DNA of 64,000 nucleotides from Trichobilharzia regenti. Lineage: Eukaryota > Platyhelminthes > Trematoda > Strigeidida > Schistosomatidae. The first letter of the stretch is position 1. Each line of letters starts with the position of its first letter. Location: assembly GCA_944472135.2 (NCBI GenBank), contig OX235264.1:82346319-82410318 (forward strand). Reading direction: 5' to 3'. The position numbers and the translations under genes are program-made. Positions 11,098 through 23,400 of this stretch are shown here, piece after piece. Under the pieces are notes generated by a model that did no database searches, was not told the origin of the DNA, and saw only the letters and a program-made list of their open reading frames with translations.

Positions 11098-11425
11098 CCG
11101 GTTCTATTAGGAAGCCGTGAACAGTGGGATGCAGCAGGTTGACGGTGAGGCAATGACTCATCGAAGATGACATTGTGAAATGGTCGCGCTATGTCATGAG
11201 TTGGCAGAAGTCAGAATTCCAAGAAATGGCCATTGGATAGGTTCTCAGTGGCTTAATGGTCTACGAGCTAGTCTTGTAACTAGAAGGTCCCGGGTTCAAG
11301 TCCCGGTGGGCGCGTAGTACTGAAGAGTCTCAAATTAGGCTGACGAAACAGCTGTTCAGTATTCCCAGGTCCTCCAATGGCTCTCTAACTGATGTCAGCT
11401 CATGATTAAATCCTCCAACCAATTA
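11098..11425 (+). repeat. SINE-B, long form
   Basis: An upstream module of about 140 bp (AGGAAGCCGTGAAC ... TCGCGCTATGTC) precedes the tRNA-like head (CAGTGGCTTAATGGTCTACG; B box GGGTTCAAGTCCC), the hammerhead-like stretch (TACTGAAGAGTC, GACGAAACAGCTG) and a tail (CTAACTGATGTCAGCTCATG). Other long copies are at 19490, 29965, 34360 and 48870. Confidence 0.75.
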
Positions 11426-11429
11426 AACC

Positions 11430-12730
11430 TGTTATCTTGTCAGATGGAAATTCTTTATTTAGTTAGTAGGATTGATGGTGACTGCTTTGCCTTAAAACTT
11501 GACGGTGCTGCGGTGAGTCATTCAAGTGGTTCTGTGTGACCATTACTTAAATATCACAGACTAGGACTGAACGACTTCCATATGTTTTTCTTATTCTCCA
11601 GTAGTTTGCTAAATGATATTATTCCTTTAACCAACTTTATCCCGAGATTATTAAGGTGTGTTGCTCCTGGAACTTTGGTTTTCTTTCAGATAAGTAATAA
11701 AAATGCTGTCAGCAGTTTGTAATTGAAAGTTGAAACAAAATTTTTACTACATCGAATTCCTTTGTCTTCTTATTCTTTAAGAAGAAGATCAAAGTGGGAC
11801 TAAATAATAAACTTTAAGGATTGTTACTTGATGCTGCAATAGTATGTCATTTAGATTGAATTGACTCCAAGACTTTAAGATGCCTGAGCTGCGAATTTTA
11901 ATCATAAGACTTTCATTGTTTTTCTGGACATATTCAACGATAACCCCAATGGAATGCGGGTTTTTTTAAAATCCGCAATTGTTGAAATATTCAGCTCTTT
12001 AGGCGACTTTCACTGTGACTGCTTATCGCCGATTTCTTTTCTTTTTATTGTATTCACTTGAATTGACATAGACTGTATCGTTGACATGATGCTTGATATT
12101 TTTATAATATCATTTATCCTTTATTGGTTGGTAGATTTCATGTAAATTAACATGTCTACTTACTATATATGGATCTGAGTACCAGGATTTTAGGAATTCA
12201 CTGACACTTTTGGTATCCTCTCATCGACGGTGTTATTCCAATGTGAGCTGATATGAATGAGTTCATATCATATCTTTTGATTGCTATTTTCTTGTTCATA
12301 TTTGCAAAGATTAAGAGAATGTATGCTCTTTTTAAAAAATAGAGAATACATATACATACTGTTTAGTACTTTGTATGCTTTGATATTTAACCATTCACAG
12401 CTAGTCACCATGGTTGACGATTCTTTATTTAGAAATCATTCGTCATGAATGAACACCATCTTCAAGTAGATTGATTAGTTGACACTGAGAAAGATATTTT
12501 CTTGTAGGAAGATATTAATGGAGTCTTCCACTAAGTTCACTAATTTATTTCTGATAATTTTAATTTGGAAGCTTATCACAAGTGAACATAAAGTACAAGA
12601 ATACTGTTAAATTACCTTGTCTTCTCCAGTAATTCTTTGATATTTTAAACTTTACAGTAAAATAGCTTCATCATTGAGACTTATGATACTACTTCTACTC
12701 GTATATTTTATAGTCTGGCTTTAATTTTTA
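11430..12730. other. No gene recognised
   Basis: About 1.3 kb, AT-rich. No reading frame or repeat that I can defend. If the 5' exons of the MFSD12-like gene were in the window they could be here, but I find no match to its N-terminal motifs. Confidence 0.4.
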
Positions 12731-12734
12731 TATT

Positions 12735-12915
12735 CAGGTGTTGGTTTGTAGGAGTTTGATTGGTTGCAGGATTTCATCATGACCTGATATCAGTTAGAGA
12801 ACCATTAGAAAATCTGGGAGTACTGGACAGCTGTTTCGTCAGCCAAGTTTGGGACTCTTCATCAGTACGCACCCACCAGGATTCGAACCCAGGTTGCACT
12901 ATGTCGCGAATTGGC
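12735..12915 (-). repeat. SINE-B copy
   Basis: Read on the - strand: B box GGGTTCGAATCC, GTGCGTACTGATGAAGAGTC, then GACGAAACAGCTGTCCAGTA and the tail CTAACTGATATCAGGTCATG. Confidence 0.75.
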
Positions 12916-13235
12916 AGAAATTTAATTTTTATAATTAATTTACTATTAATTGAGTGTATACATTTTTACGAAACTGAATTCAGTAGATTGAATTAGAAAC
13001 AGATGGCATTTCAAGAACGAAAGAACAAGCGATTAAATGATTATGCAATTCAAATCAGAGAGGTGGTGAGAATCATTAAAAGTCATTAGGGGAATAAAGA
13101 TGTAATATTTAAGATAAAGTTATTGAGATAAGTTATTCAGAATGTGTACTGAATCAGAGGTAACATGATTACCAAAAATATCCATTTTCAGATACTCTGT
13201 GAAGAATAAAATTTTTTATTATTATTGGTATTTTA

Positions 13236-13460
13236 TTCCTTTATGTTCCCAAAGGGTTTCAAGCTAGAGCTATGAAGTTCCGATAGCAGTGGTGTTTAGT
13301 TTGACAGGATGGGGTTGTTAGCTTCATATCCAACCCTTCCCTCTTTACCAGTCTTACTATTGGTTTAGGAAGATTTGGGAGTGAGTCTGCCAGGGATCAA
13401 ACCCCGAAGCACATGAGGCGCGGTTGGCGAGTATTCTACCGCTGTATCACCGACGCCAAA
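13236..13460 (-). repeat. SINE-D copy
   Basis: Diverged copy. On the - strand a decayed head (GGTTTGATCCC) is followed by body parts (GCTAACAACCCCATCC) and a tail near 13240-13260. Confidence 0.7.
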
Positions 13461-13966
13461 AGAATACAACAATTTCTCGTTATTCCGAAAGTTACCTATG
13501 GATAAATAATGCTACTAGCTAATGATGCAAGCGTTTTAATGTCATGCTAGAAGTTATTGTTGGTGGAAATTCATGATAAACTTCGCTTGTGCCAGCATTC
13601 TCAGGTATCTTTATTTGTTACATTACAGTAGGGAAACTGCCTCATGTGATTATCAAATAAATGAAGGCTAAACTAGTCTGATTAGAGAATTTCTTTCTCT
13701 GCTTTTCCAGTATTTTCCAAAGCTTATTACAGCGTTAATTAAAATGTTGTCAGTCTGACTAGAGGAACATGAATAAAGGCAAATAAAACAGTCATTAAGA
13801 TGGAGAACAAATTCGATTAGTGTTAGGAATATAAGAGAAATGCTTGGGAAATATTTAGAAGTCTTTTACACCTACACCTTTATCTTTATGTATAATTTCT
13901 GTATACAGTATTGTACCAAAAAAGAACTACTTATTATTTCTTTCTCTTTGTATCATTTCTCTATAG

Positions 13967-14426
13967 ATTGGATGGGCAGCAATACAAATTCCTCATTTAT
14001 CAATTATAAATGATTTAACTGATAGTCATGATGAACGAGTACTATTGGCTTCGTTAAGATATTTCTTCAGTGGTATCGGTGACATGTTCACTTTACTTGT
14101 ATCTTATTACTTTTTTATGTCAGAGAAAGCCAGTTCTCTTCATCGGCAATTAGTTATTGATAATAATCATAATCATACGCTTATATCAGAAGTAATGTCG
14201 AATGAAGTTGGAAAGAATGTAAATTTAATGAATCAAACACAAGGCAGTTATAGTCAGTCATCATCAAATGTACACTACAAGATAACAATTGAAGATTTGC
14301 CTATATTCAGGAGTGTTGCATTAATTGTCACTGGAATCGGTGCATTATTTATAATTATCTTCCATTGTGGTGTTCGTGAAGGTAAACCAAAACCTTGTCA
14401 AAGTATTAAAACGCAGCCTTGCAAAG
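13967..14426 (+). CDS. MFSD12: MFSD12-like gene, first visible exon
   Basis: Acceptor TTTCTCTATAG ends at 13966 and donor GTGAGTAAAA starts at 14427. It is 460 nt long, enters in phase 0 and leaves in phase 1 (153 full codons plus one base). It encodes the GWAAIQIPHLS block, a membrane segment (about residues 27-51), a polar Asn/Ser-rich loop and another membrane segment (SVALIVTGIGALFIIIF) followed by HCGVREGKPKP. Confidence 0.88.
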
Positions 14427-17400
14427 GTGAGTAAAATAAGCACTACATGGTGAATATTTTCAACAGTGAACATCGCTTTTTTGACAGTTTACTTACTCTT
14501 ATTGCTTCAGATACTCAGGAAAAGATTTTTATGTTCACCTGTTTGTGGAGAAGGTTCCACTGTGACAAGTGGAGTGGAGTTTCAAACTCTGCCAGTAGAA
14601 TACGAAGCTTAGAGAGTTATAAAACTAATTGCTTCAGAGTGACTACTACTTATCTGTTAAAGATTCCTTAGCTTAAGCATTTAAAAAGAATAATTATTTT
14701 GGATGTATCTGTTTTTCAATAGAACTACAGGTTCAAGTGTTGGTTTGTAGGGATTTGATTGGTTTCAGGATTTCATCATGAGCTGACATTAGTTAGAGAA
14801 CCATTGGAAAACCTGGGAGTACCTGGTGGGTGCGTGCTGATGAAGAGTCCCAAACTAGGACAAAATAGCTGTCCAGTACTTTCAGGTTTTCCAATGGTTC
14901 TCTAACTAATGTCAGCTCACGATGAAATCCTGAAAGAACTACATGTTGTTTACCTATGACTTTAGTATTGAGATCGAAGAGTGAACTGAACACAGATATT
15001 CGAATATATATTTGAATCGCTTAGCAGCCTGTCGTATACCGGTAGCCTGTTTTTCTGTTTAACCTATTTATCTTCGGTAATCATAACAGTAACATTGATA
15101 CCTAGCAAGTCAACTGCCTTTGATTTGCAGAGTGGATTTAAACTCCCAACTTTAACGTTGCATTTATTCCATAGTTTGTATTTAGCCTACTTTTGAAGCT
15201 AAGCTTAAACAGGTATTGCTTTCAAAAAACTTAAAAGTGTTCCTAGAGTGAAGAGCTGTTTAAGAGTTATATCCTTGTTTATATGTAGAACAGAAGATTA
15301 CCATTAATTTAGCGTCAAAAACTGCAGTATATTGACACTGGGAAAGTCCACTTTCCAGCGTAACTTTAAACTGATCACGGGGTCATATTTTTATCTACTC
15401 AATGTTATACTGAAATATATCAGGAGTGCTTGATTCAGTTGCTGTATAACTTTCTGAAACAAGGTCATTACTCATTTTCTCTTCAAAAAGAGTAAGATGA
15501 ATAGCACACCTAGAATGTTGTGTTTTTCCATGGTTGACATGCAAATACAAATTTTTTTTCTCCTTCACGTTCCCAGTGGAACATAGGGCCTCAAGTTAGT
15601 GGCTTGAAGTTTCTGTAGCAATGTTTATTTTTACAGGATGAGGTTGCTGGCCTGATGCCCAACCTTTCCTCTTTACCAGCATTATTTCTTGCTTAGCGAG
15701 GTAAAGGAGTTCGTCGTTCGGGGATCGAACTCCGGACCGTGTGCATGGTCGGCGAGCATCCTAACCGCTATGCCACCTGCGCAGTACAAATAGTCCAAAG
15801 TTATGACGCTTTGTTACGACTACTACAATTGCCATCACCTCTTGTAGATATTGAAACTGAACTTAAAATTCCACGATTTTAGGTTATTAAGTAATTGAGG
15901 AAGTAATCAATTTGAACAACAGTAAGGTAGTGACATTTTACATAAGATCCTATTTATCTTCTAGATTTACAGGAAACATGGGGTAGGAAGTGTAATACAA
16001 TTGATACACGTTGGCTGATACATTTATGCATTGTATGATTTTATGGCGTGACTACCAGTTGTTAGCATAAGAACATCTAAGTAATATAAGATGAGCAGGT
16101 AAAAAAGAAAGTGTCCAGTACTCCCAGGTTTTCCAATGGTTCTGTAGCCGATGTCAGCTCATGATGAAATCCTGTGGAATCACTTTAAAATCTGTACAGT
16201 CCGATTATACTTTTCTTCTTCTCAAATATTTGAATTTAGAAGCATTCACAAGAGGTATCAGATGCTAATTTCAGAGGAACTGTCCTTCAAAAGCTTATAT
16301 CCATGCTTTTCTGTAATCATTTGATTCACAGAGCTAATGACATTATTGATGTAGCGTGAAGTGATGAGAAGGTATAACACAGAACGACCTATCCACTATG
16401 TAAATAACATGGGTCGAAAGCTTCATAAGGTTTGATCATTCCGATTACGTTTTTGATATGTCTATTTTGAATGCAAAGTCATTAAAAGCAAGAAGGCATA
16501 CTCTTCCCATCGGTTTTGTTCATAATTTTGGTATCTGCACTCGAATCAATCATTTTAGTTCCTTTAGGTACCCAGTGGAACATAGGGCTTCAAGCTGGAG
16601 GCTTGAAGTTTCGGTCGCAGTGGTGTTTTTATTTTTTTTACGGGACAGGTTTGCTAGCCTCATGTCCAGCCTTCCCTTCTTGCCGGCCCTACTACCGACT
16701 TAGCGAGGTTTGGGAGTGCATCGGTTGGGGATCGAAGATCGGATCACTTGACCATGTGGTTGGAGAGCATCCTACCTCTGTGCCACGGACACACGGATCA
16801 GTCATTAGGATAATTTTAATAAAAGCATCTTCTTTCTATAATACTGTCCACTGATCATAGCTTTATAAGTAAGTTTATCTGAAACTTAGTCAGTCATATC
16901 TGTGGCATACATTTTATTGATACAACTTGTTTGCTGTAGTTTTCGTTAATAAAACACCGTTTAAATCGATGATAATCTGGTCAGAAGTCAAAAAACTTAG
17001 ACAGATGACTGGTAAGGCTTTGAGTACAATCGAACTTTGATTTGAGTGTGCTTAAAACACCATTACCTGAAAAAAAATATTTGTCAATATGTGCTAGTGA
17101 AACAAACTAAATAACATGGAAGACTTTATAAATACAAAGTTTCATACTTAAGTTAATGCTCAGTAAAAGCATTTGTGCTTTTTCCAAATTTTTAATTGTA
17201 CCAATATAATTCTTATATTTACATTCTTTAAAACTTTTTGTTATGAGGCTTTCTACATTTAATCTCTTTTTCATTCTTATATATTATTAATTAATTTTAA
17301 AATGTGTGGTAATGCAGTTTGACCTGTGGTACAGAAATACCAAGTCATATAATGACTCTTTTTATTTGTGTTCTTTTTTATTTTGGCAAGCACTAATACC

Positions 17401-20400
17401 GCTTTCAGTATAAACAGACCATACATTATATGAACTTATTATGGCTTGTATAAATAAATTTCTGCTACATGGCACAGAATAGATGGCACCAATTATTGTA
17501 AAACCGTGGACTAAAGTTTCATGCTCATTGTGACACATAATAGTGTCTAGTTTCTGAATGCCGGCAGAATAAAGTTAACAGAATTTTCACAAATTTAATT
17601 TAGCTGTCGTTGTGGTTGACCTTGATACGATATCGATTTTTATTATTCAGTATTCAAAGACAGTCATCCAGTCTGACTATCTTTATAACCTTTCTAAATC
17701 GACTTTTTAAACTGTTAAACTTCTTCACCGATTTTAATTTGGAAATAACACGGGTGGTGGTAGCTACAACAATTGATTATTACGTTTCTCTTTTGAAATC
17801 GGCTAAGGGATTTAATTATTCATTCACTAACTCTTCAATATATATATATATATATCTTTTTTTCCCCTTCACGTTCCCAGTGGAACATAGGGCCTCACGT
17901 TAGTGGCTTGAAGTTTCTGTAGCAGTGTTTAATTTTTACAGGATGAGGTTGCTGGCCTGATGCCGAAACTTTCCTTTTTACCAGCATTATTTCTTGCTTA
18001 GCGAGGTAAAGGAGTTCGTCGTCCGGGGATCGAACCCCGGGCCATGTGCATGGTCGGCGAGCGTCCTAACCGCTATGCCACCGGAGCACAAGATAAGCTG
18101 TAAAAGCAATTCATCAGTGCTAATTTTCTGGAACAGTTACACAGTGCTGATAGAACTATCGTTAACCACGATCCAAGAACATAATATGTCTCATTTTTAC
18201 AGTAACTGCTAAACAGTATTTTAGACAAAAATTGAACTCTATATCTGAATAAACAGAAGTAATAACATTTGTGTACACACTCTACTTTAAAAGCCAAAAC
18301 AATAGTTCACTAGCTTTTTAATGAAGTTGGTGATCAATATCCTACAGGAACAGGTAATAAAAGGCACGATTAGATTTGTAAAACTCAGGAAACGCTTAAC
18401 GATTCCCAAATGAATGCAGTTCAGATCCACTAGAATTTGTTTGCACTTTCTTCACTATACACGTATCAGATTACAGCACCACAGTTTATCTCTGTGAGAC
18501 CCTTTTTTCTAGTCTTGTGATACATTTAGTTGTTTATATCCTTCCAATGAAGGTTCTAAGCTTACACCATAATCGTAAGTAAATTTTTTGAGAACTTGTA
18601 TCTGAAATCCTACGAACATAAATTTTAGTTGTAATATCCGAAGAACAGAAGTTAATATTGTGACTACTATGACAATGAAAATAAACCAACTCAATGTTTG
18701 TAAGAAGAAGAGATTGAAAACACCGGAATTACCCAAGAGATCAGTAAGAGATACATCCACATCATATTTCAGTGTATTACAGACTGTTCTTCCATAAATT
18801 ATATAGTCGACAAAATGTATAGCTGTTTATCTTATATATATATCAGTTTCTATAATCCTGTTGATTTGATTTTAACACTTAAGACCTCTAAACTTTTGTG
18901 AATCAATCAGATGAAATTGAATATAAGTAAAAGGTCAGTGAGTTTTCATTATGTGGCTCTACTGTCTTCTCTATAAGAATTGACTAATTGTTGTAATGAA
19001 CGTTGAAACGTCTAGAGAGTTGGTGAGGTTTTCTAATGTTAGTTTCTCACTGAAGAATTTCTGCTGCATAATGTTTAAACTTTGAATAGTTAGCTGCTGT
19101 GTTTAGAGTTTTCTTTGCTGTTATTATAACTTCAATTCTAGACACATACTTGGCAAGTTTTATGGTGTTTGTAGGAGAATCACTCAATCTCACTGTTTAT
19201 TATATAACAGTTTGAGACATGTTTGAGGATATATAAAAGTGCGAGGGATTACATTTAATTGTTATGTGGTGTTGTCTGTTATTACTTTGATTCAATGAGG
19301 CAAACAATTACATCCCAGCTATGAATGCTCTCTGTTCGTACTACATATGTCATGTTCATACAAGTGACAAACACCTACAGATATCTGCGTGTTCAAACTT
19401 ATGTGAAAATGTGTATATTCAAAAATATTTAAGTGGTTTCAGATGGCAACGGTGGGGTGGGGGGATGACTGCAACTACTTCAATATCAATGAGATGCTTA
19501 CTAGCGACTGGCCCTATTCAGGGAGGTGGTTTACTGGGGTTCTAGTAGGAAGCCACGACCAGTAATGTTCAGAAAGCCAGGCGTGAGGACTGATACTCGC
19601 CGAAGACATTGGCTAGTGGTCATGGCAGAAGTTGGAATTCATGGACCATTGGATCAGGTCCCAGTGGCTTAATGGTCTAAGAACTGGCTTTGTAACCGGA
19701 AAGTCCTGCGCTCGAACTCCGGGGACGAGTACTGATGAAGAGTCACAAGCTAAGTCGAAACAGCTTTACACTGCTTAGTCTTTGGCTTTCTAATGCTTCT
19801 CTAACTGATGTCAGCTCAAAATGAAATCCTGTAATGAGTCAGTCAAATCGCTACAAACCAATACTTCAATATGAGAAATCTAAATGTTTTTCTTTAATCT
19901 TTGTGAAAGCTTTATAATTTTGTGCTGTTCTTATGTTTTATGTTTTATTATTTGTTGTTCCCTTGGGTTCCTAGTGGAACATAAGGCTTCAACTGCACGT
20001 CTCCACTTGCTTCTGTCTTCTGCTGTACTTTTCACCTGCATCCATGTTAGTCCACACTGTTAAAAACTCCTCTTCACACGATCTCCTCCATGTCACCCTT
20101 GCATTGACGTCCCACTCACCGCTTCCCTTTCGGGTTCCACTCGAGCAATGGCCTGACGCGCGCGCGATGTCACCCAGCAGTCTCCTCAGCGAGTGTCCAA
20201 CTGATCTCCACTTTCTCCTTCATATTTGTTGGGCGATTGGTGTTCTTATGCTTACTTTAAACAAATTAATATTATAAATTTAAAATCATTTTCAATGTGT
20301 TATATTTTGATTGCATGCAGGATTTCATCATGAGAATCATCATCAGTTAGAGAATCACTGGAAAACCTGGGAGTACTGGACCGCTGTTTCGTTAGCCTAG

Positions 20401-23400
20401 TTCGGGACTCTTCAGCACTTCGCGCTCACTGTGGCTCAAACACGGGACCTTCTGGTTATAAGGCGATCTCGTAGACCATTGGATCAGGTCCCAGTGGCTC
20501 AATGGTCTAAGAGCTCATCTTGTAACCATAAGGTCCTGTATTCAAATCTCGGTGGGTGCATATTGCTGAAGAGTCCCAAACCGTGAAGACGAAACAGCTG
20601 TTCAGTACTCTCAGGTTTTCTAATGGTTCTCTAACTGATGTCAGCTCATGATGAAATCCTCCATGCCATCAAACAAAATCCATGCAAAAGCAATACTTGG
20701 AAAGTGTTATATTTTCTTTCTTTTTCAATTTAGATGTAATCAATGAACATTTTGAAAAGAATACAATTAGCAACAATCATTTAAAAAATGATTCTAATGA
20801 TGATACTAGTGACACCAAAATACTCAAAGTAGAATCAAAGAGAAGACGAACTTACAGTCTTTCAACAACTTTACCCTGGTATGCATGGTTCAGTCTACCA
20901 CGATTTTGGTTGAGCTGTTCTACATTCAGTATAATGCGTCTTAGTGTAACAGTTTCCGTGGTAAGTATAACCTGTTTACAAATAAACATTTTTAATTAAT
21001 GACAGTAAATAAACATTTAAGGTACTTTAAACACTTCTTTTCTAAACATTCACATGTACTACTTTTATGAATGATTTCACCTATAAGGAAGTACTTAAAA
21101 CTAATTTTTTTGAAACAAGTTCCAATTAAAGTCAGCTTTCAGATAAATATTTTAATGATTTATTTTTGTATAACGAAAACAAAATTAGAAAATGGTATAA
21201 TAAATGTATCCAAAATAAATGACAATGTTAAATTGAAAAACTGAACGCTAACCAATGAAAATCTCTAGAATTTGAATAGTATAATTCATACTATATGAAG
21301 ATCGGACGCCTAACGATCAATAATTATACAGCCATTGCTTAAGGTGTCGATTAAAGTTCACATAAAGGTATGTAACATTGTAATAATAATTTTCATCATG
21401 ATATCAGAAAATGTTGCTATACAATACAACGTAAAATACTGATGAACTGAAACAGCTGCAAATGTATAGATCGTTAAGTTAATTATACTCCGTTCAATAT
21501 ATAGCCAGTCTTATTTTAATCCACCTAGTGATGGACTGAATTATTCGTCAGACTATGCGCTGGGAGCAAGTAGACAGGAATACGCTGGACTACCGATAAG
21601 ACGACTCTAGAAGATTTGTATTTCGCGAGTGGATGATTTATGTTTAATGTCACACAAACTCGAAAACTGAGGGGTAGACGAAAACCAACAAACTAACTGA
21701 GGAGGCAGGCGGCAAAGACGAAACTCCAGGTGAACATAGAGAAGACGGATGGGATGAAGATAACCGACAGTAAAAAAACAACCATCAAAGGAAGGGATAT
21801 GACAGAGGTCCCACTGGCTGAATGATATACAAGCTTGCCTTGTAATCGAAAAGTCCTGTATTCGAAACCTGATGGTGGGTGCATACTGCCAATGAATCTC
21901 GAACTAGGACAAAATAGCCGTCTGGAAGTATTACCTGGTTCCCAGTAGTTCTCTAACTGATATTAATCTGTGGTCAAACTTGGAAAACAAATCTAATCCT
22001 TACAAACCACCTCTTGAAAATTTAATCTGATACTCGCTAGGATGGATTTTCCTGGAGTTCTAGTGAGAACTTATGACCGGTGAGGTCAATTCAGTAGGGT
22101 GTGAGGATGGATTTTCCACCGATGACATTGGTTGATGGTCACGCTGAAATCACGAATTCCATTATTATCTTGTCTTAACATTTTAACATACTCTTATATA
22201 TCATTTTTAGTCCGTATGCGATGGTGTACTTAATGTGTATTTCTGAAGTAAACTTTTTTTGTGCATGCTTCCTTATAAGCACAAAAATAAATGGTAAAAC
22301 TTACTTATTTTTATCTCTCTATGTTTTTTTTTTCACACAAAAATTAACTTTATAGCTTTACATGAGTCCATTTTTATTGCATACAATGAAAATGGATAAG
22401 AGTATAATGGTTTCAGTCCCAATGGTTACTACAATTTGTTGCTTAATCACATCAGTCGGTGTACAAAGAGTTACAAAATTGCTGGGAAATTATGTAAGCA
22501 AGTTTTCTGCGTTTTATTTTTTTTTTCATACTTTTTAGGTTATCATAAGAAATAACTGAATTTTTGATTTTTGAATGAATTGTATCATACATACAATGAT
22601 CCTTTTAACTAATAGTAGTACACTAGGACATGTTAACGATTTAGACTTAATGTATTCATTTCAAACAATATAACTAGTGAACTTTGCGACTGTCTTCTTG
22701 TCCGACGAACACTGCCTTTTGTTCACTTATACATTTGACTTTGCTTTGTTGGTTGTTTTGTGTGTGCATGTGTGTGTGTGCATCTACGTAACGAGTTCCC
22801 GTACAGATGAAAAATATACTTCGAAAATTTCACCAATATTCACTATCCATCTAATAACATTACACACACACAATTTTATTCTGAACTAATATGAACAAAG
22901 CAACAGCAACAGACAGATTGGGATAAAAGAAGATCATTTGTATCTTGTCTGTATCTTGTCAACTGCTTACAACGTGAATAATCAGAGAGAATAATTTTAC
23001 TACAGTTTTAACATACTTTAGTGCATTAGACAAACAAATGTTAATTTTGACAAGTATAATAAACTGTAATTGTTAAAAATGTAATATAATCGAAGTTCCT
23101 TGTAAGAAGGCACTGCTACCAACTAGATATTTAGGATTGTAAATCATGTGACGAAGTTAAAATGCAGAGAAACCAAAATTTACATTTAATGAAGGATAAT
23201 GTTATCAGCTGAGCTTCAATAACCAAGTTATCAAGATAGATTGAGACTTAAAACATTTTCTTTTTGAAAACAGGTAAGGTTTGAACTGTTTCATAGTGAT
23301 GGCGTCTGAAATCTTCAAGAGACATAAACTTGTTTGCTTTTTTATTATTTTAAAGGAATTCACCATGTTCACCTCATGTCCTGTACTGGTTACATGTTGG

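Noticed and set aside
1..13966. Search for 5' exons of the MFSD12-like gene
   Set aside because: No frame on the + strand resembled the N-terminal MFSD12 motifs (NDL..S.W, the GP.KAWH loop); exons are assumed to be left of the window.
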